Shown here: positions 33,051 to 41,320 of the stretch, piece after piece
Layout of the letters: every line of letters starts with the position of its first letter
Position numbering within the stretch: position 1 is the stretch's first letter
Origin: Leptospira fluminis
GTDB lineage: Bacteria > Spirochaetota > Leptospiria > Leptospirales > Leptospiraceae
Length of the DNA: 64,000 nt
Assembly (NCBI RefSeq): GCF_004771275.1
Contig: NZ_RQEV01000007.1
Span: 261,091-325,090 of the forward strand
Reading direction: 5' to 3'
Made by a program: the position numbers and the translations under genes
The notes under the pieces: model-generated
What the model was told of the DNA's origin: nothing
The model's input: only the letters and a program-made list of their open reading frames with translations
The model's database searches: none

Positions 33051-35558
33051 TTAGCCGCAGCTCAAAAGAACGGGAACCAATCCTCGTCCAGTTTTCTGGG
33101 GGCCGAGAGCCTTACCGACCAACGCGCCCGGTTTTAAATTTTCGGAAGCGACCTTGACTGCATGGCCTCCCGTCAAGCCCGCCACCAAAAGATCTCCCGG
33201 GTGGATCGGATGGGATTGGGCGTCGACACAAGCGTGAACCACACCCGAGATCGCGACCAACCACTGCCCTTCGACGTGCGGCCGTTCTCCTAGAACCAAT
33301 GCCGCCGACTTAACGGCAACACCTACTACGTTTGTCGCATTCGGGTTCTTGGATTTATGAAGACGACCGTCCTCTCCCATGACCAACCAGTCTCCCTCGC
33401 CGATCACGTCGGAAGACTGGACCGGAAAAAATCTCGCGATGCAGTCGATTCCGTTTCCGGTCTGCATGTATACGGTACCGATAAAATCGGATTCCCCCTC
33501 CGCCAAGACCGCCTTGCCGGAGCCCGTCTCGTTCAAAGGCGGGATTCCCTTCCCGCTGGCATACACTGCATATCCCGATCGGGAATGAAACCATCCTCCG
33601 AAGCCTCTTTTTGCCAGTCCCAACACACCTGCCGATTCACGGTCACCCGAAGAACTGTCTCCTCTAGCTCCGAATTTTTCTCCGTATGCGAGCACCCCTA
33701 TGTTTCGTCCGGAACCGACGATGCCGGATCCTTTCTCGCTCTCGTTCCGCGCATAAACGATACCGTTATTTTCCGGAGGAGGGGAAATATTCAGATAGGA
33801 AGCTTCCACGGAGCCCTTTAACCGGAGAAATCCGGAATGGGAATTGAAGTCGTGTTCGATCGGAGCGTATTCGTGGGAATGAGGTTTCGGATCTCTATCA
33901 TCGGACAAACGAGGATCGTCAGAGGAAACCACATGGTTTGGAATGGACTTTCCTTTGGGAGCGATGGATACGATCCCCGGATATTCCGTACCGGCCTGTC
34001 TTAATCTTTCGTCGTTTCCTTGTACGACCACTCCTTCCTTATTTTCCCCGGAGCGAGCCAATTGCACAATGCCGAAGGATTGGGCGGTGGCCATTTTTAG
34101 GCGTTTATCGTTCCCCTGGATGGCCGCCTCCGCAGCCTCTTCTCCGCTGGCGGCAAATCGAAGCACTCCGGGAGATTGGGTAGTAGCGGCGCGCAGCCTA
34201 GGGTCGTCGGACGTAATTACTTTTCCAGGACTCGCTTCTCCCGGAGGAGAAAGTTGGACCAACCCGAATCTCTCGAAAGTCGCATGCTTGAGCCTGTCAT
34301 CATTTCCCTGGACTGCGACCCCTTCTTTGGTTTCTCCGTTTTCGGCGAGTTCCACAATTCCGGGAGATTGGGTGGTGGAGAGTTTAAGCCTATCATCATT
34401 TCCTTGCACGACCCTGCCTGCCCTGGCTTCGGCATTCATCGCAAGCCTCGTTAAACCGAAGGACGTTTCCGTAGCGTGTTTGAGCCTTCTGTCGCTCCCT
34501 TGGACGACTACTCCTTCCTTTTCCTCTCCATCGGAAGCAAGTTCCACGATTCCTTTATATTCGGTGGAAGAATCTCTCAGCCTCCTGTCGTTTGCCTGAA
34601 CTGCGGCGCCTTCCGAAGTCTCCCCGTCCACTGCCAGACGGACCAACCCGGAACGAAGTACGGTCGCATACGGAAGGGGCTCCGCAGTGGGTTTTTGCGT
34701 AAGGTCGCTCAAGTAGGGGGAAGCGTATAATTCCACCTCCACGATCCGAGTGGAATATTTTTCCTGCCCTGCAGCCTTCACCGGACGGGAAACGAATTTC
34801 AGAAACCGGATATTTGTGGGCAAAAACCGCCACTGATACCAAACTCCCGGCTCCGAAAGAAATTGATTCTCTTCCAAAAGCTGGTTCCAAGTAAGATCGT
34901 CTTCACTGCAATAAACGGTAAAAACTTCGGGAAAATGGGTCGGAATATTTTTGGGCGAAAGCAGGCGAAGTTCGTTTACACGACTGATGGAGCCTAAATC
35001 CACCAGAAAGAATTCCTCTTTCGGTTGTCCGGATTCCCGGGAGGCCCACCCGTACTCCGGACGTTCATCGATGAGATTTTCCTTTACCCAGAGTCTGTCC
35101 TGCTCCGAACTCACTTCCACCTGAACGATCCCCGAAATCCCCACCTCCAAATCGGCGATGGCGACCTTCCACTTTCCCCCTTCCTTTTCGGAGACCTTAC
35201 TTACGAATTTCAGATAATTCGCACGTACAAGAGAAAAGTTCCATTGGCCGAATTTTCGATTGGAACGACGAAAACCGGTTTCCTGTAAAATCGGCTCCCA
35301 AACTTTTCCATCCAGAGAAACTTCGAACCGAAACGTATCCGGAAAGAACGACGCCTGAGGGTCCGAGGTGTGCAGCTTAATTTGATTAAAACTAGACCCT
35401 TCCGCCAAAGCAAGAGTCAAAATCCCTATTCCTGGCGTGTCCAAACTTTCGGAATATCCCCGAAGTTTTCCTTCTTTCAAGTCAAAGGATCCTTTTGTCC
35501 GAACTTCTCGGATTTTTACTGGCTGGGGGTGACTGATTCGGATGGAATCTTGGTTCAT
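33051..35558 (-). CDS. Discoidin-like protein with eight 32-residue tail-fibre-type repeats
   Basis: 835 residues without a signal peptide. Residues about 20-140 and 150-280 are two beta-sandwich domains of discoidin (F5/8 type C) type, with FEVSLDGKVWEPIL in the first and FTVYCSEDDLTWNQLL in the second. Residues 299-554 are eight consecutive repeats of exactly 32 residues with consensus GIVxLAxxGExxEGVVVQGN and DxRLKxAT. After them HSHEYAPIEHDF recalls the DPRLSDxRxPxxHSH stretch of phage tail fibres. The C-terminal 270 residues are Gly-rich beta structure ending in a domain with EGDWLVMGEDGRLHK. Probably a carbohydrate-binding, fibre-like protein; export route unknown. Confidence 0.75.
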   Translation of the reverse strand: MNQDSIRISHPQPVKIREVRTKGSFDLKEGKLRGYSESLDTPGIGILTLALAEGSSFNQIKLHTSDPQASFFPDTFRFEVSLDGKVWEPILQETGFRRSNRKFGQWNFSLVRANYLKFVSKVSEKEGGKWKVAIADLEVGISGIVQVEVSSEQDRLWVKENLIDERPEYGWASRESGQPKEEFFLVDLGSISRVNELRLLSPKNIPTHFPEVFTVYCSEDDLTWNQLLEENQFLSEPGVWYQWRFLPTNIRFLKFVSRPVKAAGQEKYSTRIVEVELYASPYLSDLTQKPTAEPLPYATVLRSGLVRLAVDGETSEGAAVQANDRRLRDSSTEYKGIVELASDGEEKEGVVVQGSDRRLKHATETSFGLTRLAMNAEARAGRVVQGNDDRLKLSTTQSPGIVELAENGETKEGVAVQGNDDRLKHATFERFGLVQLSPPGEASPGKVITSDDPRLRAATTQSPGVLRFAASGEEAAEAAIQGNDKRLKMATAQSFGIVQLARSGENKEGVVVQGNDERLRQAGTEYPGIVSIAPKGKSIPNHVVSSDDPRLSDDRDPKPHSHEYAPIEHDFNSHSGFLRLKGSVEASYLNISPPPENNGIVYARNESEKGSGIVGSGRNIGVLAYGEKFGARGDSSSGDRESAGVLGLAKRGFGGWFHSRSGYAVYASGKGIPPLNETGSGKAVLAEGESDFIGTVYMQTGNGIDCIARFFPVQSSDVIGEGDWLVMGEDGRLHKSKNPNATNVVGVAVKSAALVLGERPHVEGQWLVAISGVVHACVDAQSHPIHPGDLLVAGLTGGHAVKVASENLKPGALVGKALGPQKTGRGLVPVLLSCG
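33897..34664 (-). repeat. Eight tandem 96-bp coding repeats
   Basis: These encode residues 299-554 of the discoidin-repeat protein as eight 32-codon units with no length variation. DNA identity between units is only moderate, so the array is old and under protein-level selection rather than recently expanded. Confidence 0.85.
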
Positions 35559-35677
35559 ACGGGTTTAAGTTGGTCCTTCAAATTTGCCGGAACGTTTCCT
35601 CTGCTCAATCGCAGAAAGGTGGTTCGGAATCTCTTTTTTAAACTGAAGCATACGTTCGAATGGCAAAGCGCTCGTTT

Positions 35678-36583
35678 TCATACTCTCGTACGATTTTCCT
35701 CGTGCTTTGCGGAAAATATAACCAGTATCGATGGGTGGATTGTGTCTGTGAAGTACTTTGTAACGATAGCCCTCAAGGAGGGAGGAACGGGATCTAGAAG
35801 GAGAAGGGTTCTTCCGTCCGGCTCCACTCGGATATTTTTTAACACAGCCACACTGGAAGGGGAAAGAAGTCCGGAACACCAATCCAGAAACCCTTGCCAA
35901 GACGCCTCATGGTGCCTGAAACCAGGTTCCGCCCGTTCTCCTGGTCGCACCGGATTATGCTCAAAATTCGGCGGTTTTTGAGAAGAAGACAGATTTCTGC
36001 AAATCCCTCGAAGGTAGTACAAGTTTCTTTCCTGGTTTTGGGCCTTTGCAATTTCCATGGCTTCCGATAGGATGGCAGGTCCGTATTCGGAAGAAAGGGT
36101 ATCTAAAGACAACTTCTGCGCGTCTTTCCGCAGATTTGGTTTTTGGTTCTGGGTATTGTGAATGGTTATATTTATATTGTTTGGGGATACTGGCGGAACC
36201 CCCTCGGCCGAGTTTTTATCACCCCCTGGGAGATCCCGGTCCATCCCTCCGAGGGTTCCAAAAGTAATCCCCTGGGGTGGAATTTTAGAACCGGAAAAAT
36301 GAAAGCAGAAATAATACATCGTGTTCTTGTGTCCCGTGCCGGGAACAAATTGGAGTAGGCCTGCCTTGACCAGGTCTCTTTTTCCTTCATTGATCGACTT
36401 TTTGGTTTTTAGTCCGGTGAGCTTGAGCAGGATTTCGTTACTAGGCCAGACCGGCTTAAAGGTGTGATCGCTAAATTTAAGCAGCACTAAGTATAAGGTC
36501 TTTGCTGCGGAAGAAAGGCGCGCCCAAACACCGGAATCGATGATTTCAGAAAGGAATTTGATGTACGGAATATGCTCTCCCAT
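35678..36583 (-). CDS. Probable replication initiator with winged-helix N-terminus
   Basis: 301 residues. The first 95 (YIKFLSEIIDSGVWARLSSA, then VWPSNEILLKLTGLKTKKSI) have the pattern of the winged-helix domain found in plasmid and phage Rep/DnaD-like proteins: LS-x-AAKTLYLVLL, then a second helix-turn-helix. The middle is Gly, Pro and Asn rich. The C-terminal 80 residues (HEASWQGFLDWCSGLLS, then ILVIFSAKHEENRTRV) resemble the end of DnaA-recruiting or Rep proteins. No relaxase or helicase motif is present. Position next to parB and parA, in the same direction and after a gap with an opposing small RNA, supports the role. Rep function is inferred, not shown by a diagnostic motif. Confidence 0.6.
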   Translation of the reverse strand: MGEHIPYIKFLSEIIDSGVWARLSSAAKTLYLVLLKFSDHTFKPVWPSNEILLKLTGLKTKKSINEGKRDLVKAGLLQFVPGTGHKNTMYYFCFHFSGSKIPPQGITFGTLGGMDRDLPGGDKNSAEGVPPVSPNNINITIHNTQNQKPNLRKDAQKLSLDTLSSEYGPAILSEAMEIAKAQNQERNLYYLRGICRNLSSSQKPPNFEHNPVRPGERAEPGFRHHEASWQGFLDWCSGLLSPSSVAVLKNIRVEPDGRTLLLLDPVPPSLRAIVTKYFTDTIHPSILVIFSAKHEENRTRV

Positions 36584-36645
36584 GCCACAGACCCTTTTGC
36601 CCCCGAAAGCAAAAAATTAATTTTAAGCAAAAAATCCGAAGGGAG

Positions 36646-36674
36646 TTGACATTATCCGACATAGGAATCATTAT
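36646..36674 (+). promoter_or_regulatory. Promoter for antisense small RNA
   Basis: TTGACA (36646-36651), a 17-base spacer and CATTAT (36669-36674) form a strong promoter on the plus strand, opposite to parB and the initiator gene. GACATA and TATGTC (36658-36663 and 36672-36677) are inverted within it, which could let a repressor cover it. Confidence 0.55.
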
Positions 36675-36680
36675 GTCTCA

Positions 36681-36740
36681 TCCAACAACATTCCTTCGGG
36701 AAGGTCCGGCCCCTGGAACTCTCCAGGGGAGTTTTTTATT
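36681..36740 (+). ncRNA. Candidate counter-transcribed RNA controlling the initiator
   Basis: A transcript starting about 7 bases after the -10 box would be some 60 nt long. It contains a small hairpin with a C(UUCG)G tetraloop (TTCC, TTCG, GGAA at 36691-36702) and ends in an intrinsic terminator. It lies between parB and the initiator gene on the opposite strand, so it is antisense to the leader of the initiator mRNA. This matches in place and form the ctRNA of repABC plasmids, which blocks initiator synthesis and sets copy number. No such RNA is known to me for this replicon. Confidence 0.5.
36710..36740 (+). terminator. Intrinsic terminator of the antisense RNA
   Basis: CCCCTGGA (36710-36717), loop ACTC and TCCAGGGG (36722-36729) form a perfect 8-bp stem, followed by AGTTTTTTATT. 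It is the best intrinsic terminator of the window on the plus strand, yet no annotated plus-strand gene precedes it. Confidence 0.8.
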
Positions 36741-36813
36741 TCCGGACAACAGAATATAGAAGTTCCTTTCTCCCTTCGGGACGGAAGAAAAGTACTACAT
36801 TTCCGTTTAGAAT

Positions 36814-36828
36814 ATTATGTCACATAAT
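36814..36828. repeat. Palindrome in parB-initiator gap
   Basis: ATTATGT, C, ACATAAT is a perfect inverted repeat. The half ATTATGTC also occurs at the promoter of the antisense RNA (36670-36677), so one protein may bind both. Confidence 0.5.
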
Positions 36829-36894
36829 AGTTCGCTTTTTCTCTCTGTCAATCCCATTGCCTGTCTTTGATCTTTTTCGATAAAAATCTTTTGC

Positions 36895-36939
36895 TAAGTA
36901 CTTGTTTGTACTTACATTTCGTTTAACAATAAATGTTAA
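36895..36939. repeat. Two consecutive inverted repeats close to the parB stop
   Basis: TAAGTAC, six bases, GTACTTA (36895-36914) and TTAACA, five bases, TGTTAA (36923-36939) follow each other in an AT-rich stretch just beyond the end of parB. They could be part of an origin or of the initiator's regulatory region. Confidence 0.45.
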
Positions 36940-36969
36940 GGAATTTGCTCGCGGAGAGATCCGATTCGA

Positions 36970-37812
36970 TCAGGGAGATTTACCGAATTTTTTCGGGATC
37001 TCTTTTCTTAAGAATTTATAAAGGTCTTGCAGAAATGTTTCATCTTCGCTGGAAAGAAGAATGGAATTTCCTTTTTTGGTCAGTTTGTAAGGATACAGGG
37101 AAATTTCTCGGTTCTTATGTGCAAGGCTGGATGTATCGGAGGGGAAGAGGGAATCTTCTGCCCGGTTAAAGGATTTAGCGTCTTTGACGGTCTTTAACTC
37201 GCCGGCTCCGAATTTTTGTATAAAATCCTGGAAGGTCCCTTTTTTGGATGCAGCTGCGGCTTGGACGAGTAGGTTTTTTGTTTCGACGCCTACTTCTTTG
37301 CACGCCCGCAGTTCTTCCTTGGTTAAGCCCGCGATCCCTAGCAGTTCTGTCATATAGCTTCTGCTTTTTCCGAATAGATTGCCTAGTTCCAGGTCCGTAT
37401 AGGAGAACGTAATTTTCAGGTGGCTCATTGCCTCAATCTCTTCATACGGAGATAAATTTTCCCTCTGCAAATTCTCGATGATCGCAAGTCGAAACGTTTC
37501 CTTTGCGTCTCTGTCCAAGATTTTGCATTCCACTTCCGTCCAATTTAAGAGAGAGGCCGCGTGGTATCTTCTTTCCCCCGCTATAATCGTGTAGAATTCT
37601 TCGTTTGATTGTTTCGTAACAAGTATCGGTTGGAGGAGTCCGTCCTTTTGCAAACTCTGGGCGAGTTCTTCGACCCCTTTCTTTCTCTCTTGCCTAGGTT
37701 GGTTTTCCGAAGGGCGGATTTTTTCTAAACGGATTTTGCGGATCGTGCCCTCCAGCTTTTCCGCCTGGAAGACATCGGCCAGAGAACCTAACCGTTTACT
37801 TTTTGAGCTCAT
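36970..37812 (-). CDS. parB: ParB-type partition protein (second locus)
   Basis: 280 residues. IRLEKIRPSENQPRQERKKG opens the ParB N-domain. AGERRYHAASLLNW and IIENLQRENLSPYEEIEAM are the CTP-binding motifs. YTDLELGNLFGKSRSYMTELLGI is the helix-turn-helix. The sequence differs strongly from the first ParB (14298-14999), so the two should read different parS sites. It overlaps parA by 17 bp and is followed, after 386 bases with an opposing small RNA, by the initiator gene on the same strand. Length is usual for the family. Confidence 0.92.
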   Translation of the reverse strand: MSSKSKRLGSLADVFQAEKLEGTIRKIRLEKIRPSENQPRQERKKGVEELAQSLQKDGLLQPILVTKQSNEEFYTIIAGERRYHAASLLNWTEVECKILDRDAKETFRLAIIENLQRENLSPYEEIEAMSHLKITFSYTDLELGNLFGKSRSYMTELLGIAGLTKEELRACKEVGVETKNLLVQAAAASKKGTFQDFIQKFGAGELKTVKDAKSFNRAEDSLFPSDTSSLAHKNREISLYPYKLTKKGNSILLSSEDETFLQDLYKFLRKEIPKKFGKSP

Positions 37813-38548
37813 TTAGGAACTCCTCTACAAAGCCTTCGTATTCTTGGGCTTGCCGACTGGATTTATTATAGTCGTAGACCGATTTTTTGGCCAGATGCGA
37901 TTCTCCTACCGCAACTCCGTCGGAAATGCTATTTTCAAAAATCCTAAAATACTTCGTAAGTACAGGAATGATGGTCTTAGTTAAAAGCGTTTGGGGCTTA
38001 AGTTGGGTGACTAGGGCGCCTAGGATTTCTAACCCAGGGTTGATCCTTTTTTTGATGCTATTGATTGTCTGTTGCAAGCCCAGGATTCCATCTACGGAAA
38101 ATTTTTCCGCCTGCAGGGGAATGATCACATAATTCGAAGCCACGAGAGCATTGATCGTAAAAATGGAAAGGCTAGGGGGGCAGTCTATGATACAAAAATC
38201 TAGTTCTTTTTCCAGATCGGATAGGGCGTCCCTGAGTATATAAGGGGCGTCGACGATCGCGGCAACCGTCTCCGCTTCTGCCAGGGTCAACTTGGAGGGA
38301 GCTATGCTTAGGTTGTCCACGTGAGTGGGAACGATTACGTCCCGCACTTTTGCTTTCGATTGAAAAATATTATGCATGGACTTTTCCAGGTTGTCCGGGT
38401 TCAAAAAAATACCCGTGGAATTTGCCTGCGGATCAATGTCTATGATCAGTGTTTTTTTTCCTCGGCGGGCTAGCCCCCACGCTAGATTCAGGGAAGTGGT
38501 GGTCTTGCCTTCCCCTCCTTTTTGATTGGCTATAGATACTACGATCAT
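37796..38548 (-). CDS. parA: ParA-type partition ATPase (second locus)
   Basis: 250 residues starting directly at MIVVSIANQKGGEGKTTTSL, so without the extra N-terminal domain of the first ParA (type Ib or chromosomal-like). The Walker A again has Glu in KGGEGKT. TLIIDIDPQANSTGIFL is motif A' and DFCIIDCPPSLSIF is Walker B. AAGGGACCAGA before the ATG is the ribosome site. It is the first gene of a parA, parB, initiator run. A palindrome with arms GGATGTC/GACATCC lies 26 bases before its start, and a sister palindrome precedes the divergent regulator. Confidence 0.93.
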   Translation of the reverse strand: MIVVSIANQKGGEGKTTTSLNLAWGLARRGKKTLIIDIDPQANSTGIFLNPDNLEKSMHNIFQSKAKVRDVIVPTHVDNLSIAPSKLTLAEAETVAAIVDAPYILRDALSDLEKELDFCIIDCPPSLSIFTINALVASNYVIIPLQAEKFSVDGILGLQQTINSIKKRINPGLEILGALVTQLKPQTLLTKTIIPVLTKYFRIFENSISDGVAVGESHLAKKSVYDYNKSSRQAQEYEGFVEEFLNELKK

Positions 38549-38573
38549 TCTGGTCCCTTGTATTTCAATTGTC

Positions 38574-38588
38574 GGATGTCCGACATCC
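38574..38588. promoter_or_regulatory. Palindrome upstream of second parA
   Basis: GGATGTC, C, GACATCC is a perfect inverted repeat 26 bases before the parA ATG. With the preceding bases (from 38571) it reads GTCGGATGTCCGAC, which differs in one base from the palindrome at 38803. Probably an operator for parA or a parS site. Confidence 0.55.
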
Positions 38589-38802
38589 TAACCTTTACGA
38601 GAGGTAAATTTCTTTCTAACGAATCGACTTTTATTAGGAAAAATCTTATGCGAGCTTTAAAATAGGAGCTCAGGTACTGGAATTTTCCTGTGCTCAGTTT
38701 TCCATTGGTAAGAAGGGCAGAGTGGATTCAACACATTCTCCGAAAAAAAGATTTTTAGGACCTACGGCAAAATATATGTGGGCCTTGATTTTTATCTCCA
38801 AT

Positions 38803-38816
38803 GTCGGACGTCCGAC
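38803..38816. promoter_or_regulatory. Palindrome upstream of the NtrC-like regulator
   Basis: GTCGGACGTCCGAC is a perfect 14-bp palindrome 21 bases before the ATG at 38837. It shares 13 of 14 bases with 38571-38584. The two sites sit close to the starts of divergent genes, suggesting one regulator for both. Confidence 0.55.
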
Positions 38817-38836
38817 GAAATTAATTCGACCGGTAC

Positions 38837-40216
38837 ATGGTTGACGCCATGCTTAATTTTAAACAATCTTCCAACATGGAACCCAGTGTTCGGGATTTAA
38901 TCTATGGAAGCATTTCTACAAAAGAGCTTCGCTTTTTGCTCCCGGAGACATTTCCTTATTTATTGCGGGTTTTAAAAGGTGAAGTGGGACTTTTGGTCCT
39001 TGCCTCCGATTTTGAGCCGGGGGCCTTGGAAGAGGTCGCTTCCTCGGGCTACGGAGAAGAAGGTTTTTTTTATACTTTCTTGTCCAGGGGTTCTGAGGTT
39101 CGGCGTTCTTTAGAATCGGAGAGATCTCCATTTTTTCTTTCTAAAGACCAATCTTCCGGCTTATATAAGAGCGAATCCGCAGGGTGCTTGCTTTCAGGGA
39201 TTTATTCGGACGAAAAACTCGAAGGATTTTTATTAATCGAACTATCCTCTCCTCCCGAGCCTTGGCAGACGATACTGCTGGCCCTTCTTTGTCAAAATAT
39301 CGCTCGGTCCTTCAAGAGCGAAAAAAAAGAGACCATCGGTTTTGCCCCTTCTCGCGAAACTATCGAAGAAAGATGGAGTCGCATGGGGAAACTTCTATTT
39401 CGGATGAGCGGCGGGGGAAAAGCAGCCCTAGATAACTATCGCAAATTGGGTATGTTAAAAATCCGTGGGCCAAGAAGTTCCGGCAAAAAGACTTTGGCCA
39501 AATGGCTACATCGAAACGAATCCTCGGACAGGGGATTTTTGGTGATCGGTGTGCTTCCGGAGCAAGGCGGGAAATTGGAGAAGTCGCTGGAAGAATGGGA
39601 AACCATGGTCCAAGGTGGGACTCTCATTTTTGAGAAAATCCAGGAGTATTCGGCTCTACAGCAAAAATTATTGTACGAATATGCGGTTGCAGAAAGAAGC
39701 CGGCCTCGACTTGTCTTTTTGGAAAATTCGGAAATTTCCCCCAAGGAGGAGCTCGTTTTTTTTCGGTCATTCTTAGAGTCCAATTTTGTAGAATTACCCA
39801 TCTGGAGCAATTGGCCCAAAGAGGATAGAGAGGAAATGGTGACTCTTTTTTTTGAAGAGGCCAGGGAGGCTCAAGGGCGTCGAGATCTGGTGCTATCGAA
39901 GCAAGCGAAGATTCGTTTGGTTCATCCGGAAATGAATCGAAATTTAGAGGATCTTAGGAACCTGATAGAGGAAGGGGTTTTGCATACTTCCGGGAGAGAA
40001 CTTTTAGGATTTTCGGAGATGATCAATCGTCCTCAAGGAGTTTCCATTCCGGAGGCGGACGATTTGGATTTGAGGAAGGCTGTTGAGGCATTGGAGAGGC
40101 AAAAAATTCTTTTAGCCTACAAGTTGTTCGGCGGAAACCAGATCCGCATGTCTAAGGCGCTCGGGATATCCAGGGGCTCCCTTCAGTACAAATTAAAAAA
40201 TCTGGGACTGGGGTAA
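38837..40216 (+). CDS. NtrC-like regulator with degenerate ATPase and Fis-type helix-turn-helix
   Basis: 459 residues. Residues about 1-165 look like a GAF-type sensory domain. About 180-390 align with the AAA+ domain of sigma-54 activators, but motifs are eroded: GPRSSGKKT stands for Walker [11 protein letters not shown] replaces GGTLFLDEI so Walker B has lost Asp-Glu, and GAFTGA, the sigma-54 contact, is absent. The C-terminal 45 residues are an intact Fis-type helix-turn-helix ([20 protein letters not shown]). It therefore probably binds DNA without acting on sigma-54. No good ribosome site precedes the ATG; starts at 38849 or 38876 are possible. Divergent from parA. Confidence 0.7.
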   Translation: MVDAMLNFKQSSNMEPSVRDLIYGSISTKELRFLLPETFPYLLRVLKGEVGLLVLASDFEPGALEEVASSGYGEEGFFYTFLSRGSEVRRSLESERSPFFLSKDQSSGLYKSESAGCLLSGIYSDEKLEGFLLIELSSPPEPWQTILLALLCQNIARSFKSEKKETIGFAPSRETIEERWSRMGKLLFRMSGGGKAALDNYRKLGMLKIRGPRSSGKKTLAKWLHRNESSDRGFLVIGVLPEQGGKLEKSLEEWETMVQGGTLIFEKIQEYSALQQKLLYEYAVAERSRPRLVFLENSEISPKEELVFFRSFLESNFVELPIWSNWPKEDREEMVTLFFEEAREAQGRRDLVLSKQAKIRLVHPEMNRNLEDLRNLIEEGVLHTSGRELLGFSEMINRPQGVSIPEADDLDLRKAVEALERQKILLAYKLFGGNQIRMSKALGISRGSLQYKLKNLGLG

Positions 40217-40220
40217 AATT

Positions 40221-41252
40221 TTGGAATTAGATACCTTATACGAAGAAAGAAAAACGCCTGGCGGATTTCTTGTAAAGGTCCGGTTGGCAAAGATGACCTA
40301 CGTCGTATTTACTACCAAGGGTCCGGAAGTTCCCAAGGGGGCGAAAAATCAATCGATCGTAGTTCCGGTTCCTAGGGTCGCTTTTTTGGGCGATGAATTC
40401 GACCTATCCCATTTTCGTCTGGGAGAACTCAGTTTTGTAAATGTTCGGCAAGGAAAATTAGTCATTCCCTACCAGCACGCCAGTTCCGGCAACGAGGTTC
40501 GTACCATATTTCTGAATAGCGGAAGCGAATGCGATATCCTTCCTGTTATTATTTTCCATTACCGGGAAAGCGAGGATTTTCTGCGTGCAAAGGAAGAAGG
40601 GGTAGAACTTCACCACCTGGTTTTGGATGAAGAATTTCCTCGTCAGGATTTAGTAACACTTAAGATCAGATTCCCCGCTTTGAACATGCTGATCATCAAG
40701 AGAAAAGTGGCCCAAAAACTGGAAGCGCCGGGCGGGGTTATGCCCGGTAAAGAGGAGCTGGAAAGAAGTCTTAGGGAAGAATCCAGTATCGTGGACTTTA
40801 ATAAGGTTCGGGCTACGGATCTCTTGGAAAAAGGGAATCTGAATATGCATTCCACCAATCCGGTATTTCTGGCCAGGGTGCATCTCCGAAAACTGGAATT
40901 GGAAAAAGTAAAACAATTGCTCCTGGATTTTTCTCTTCGTCCGGAAGAAGTGATTTTTATCCGTACGTTTTTGGGAGTTATGATTCGCAACGAGGAAAAT
41001 AAGGAAGAACTGAAGGCCTGGCAGGTTAAATTAAAAAATCTTGATGAAGGCTTCCGGTTGGTCGGCATGATTCTGGAAATGAAAGAGACCGAATTCGAAT
41101 CGGAGCTGGACAAAGGATTTTCCCGGGACATTGCGAGCATGGTTTATGCGCTTTTGGAAAAAGAGCAAGGTGAGGCGGAGTCTAAAGAGCAGGAAATCGT
41201 TCTCTGGGAATGGAAACTTAGGACCAAGAGACTTTTCCGAAAATCCGCCTAA
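40221..41252 (+). CDS. Hypothetical protein, 343 aa
   Basis: It starts with TTG at 40221, four bases after the stop of the NtrC-like regulator, with CTGGGG as weak ribosome site; the first ATG is 24 codons in and would remove an ordered part. Residues about 10-110 are mostly beta ([19 protein letters not shown]). The C-terminal half is helical and charged, with [20 protein letters not shown] and [19 protein letters not shown]. No signal peptide, membrane segment or family recognised. Tight spacing makes it an operon partner of the regulator. Confidence 0.7.
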   Translation: MELDTLYEERKTPGGFLVKVRLAKMTYVVFTTKGPEVPKGAKNQSIVVPVPRVAFLGDEFDLSHFRLGELSFVNVRQGKLVIPYQHASSGNEVRTIFLNSGSECDILPVIIFHYRESEDFLRAKEEGVELHHLVLDEEFPRQDLVTLKIRFPALNMLIIKRKVAQKLEAPGGVMPGKEELERSLREESSIVDFNKVRATDLLEKGNLNMHSTNPVFLARVHLRKLELEKVKQLLLDFSLRPEEVIFIRTFLGVMIRNEENKEELKAWQVKLKNLDEGFRLVGMILEMKETEFESELDKGFSRDIASMVYALLEKEQGEAESKEQEIVLWEWKLRTKRLFRKSA

Positions 41253-41320
41253 TTTTTCCAAAAAACAGTAAAAAAGGCTTCCTTTTCTGGCAAAAAGGAC
41301 TAATTTTCTCCTATATTCGT

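Noticed and set aside
33897..34664. CRISPR-like or satellite array
   Set aside because: The 96-bp periodicity is coding, contiguous without spacers, and conserved at protein level.
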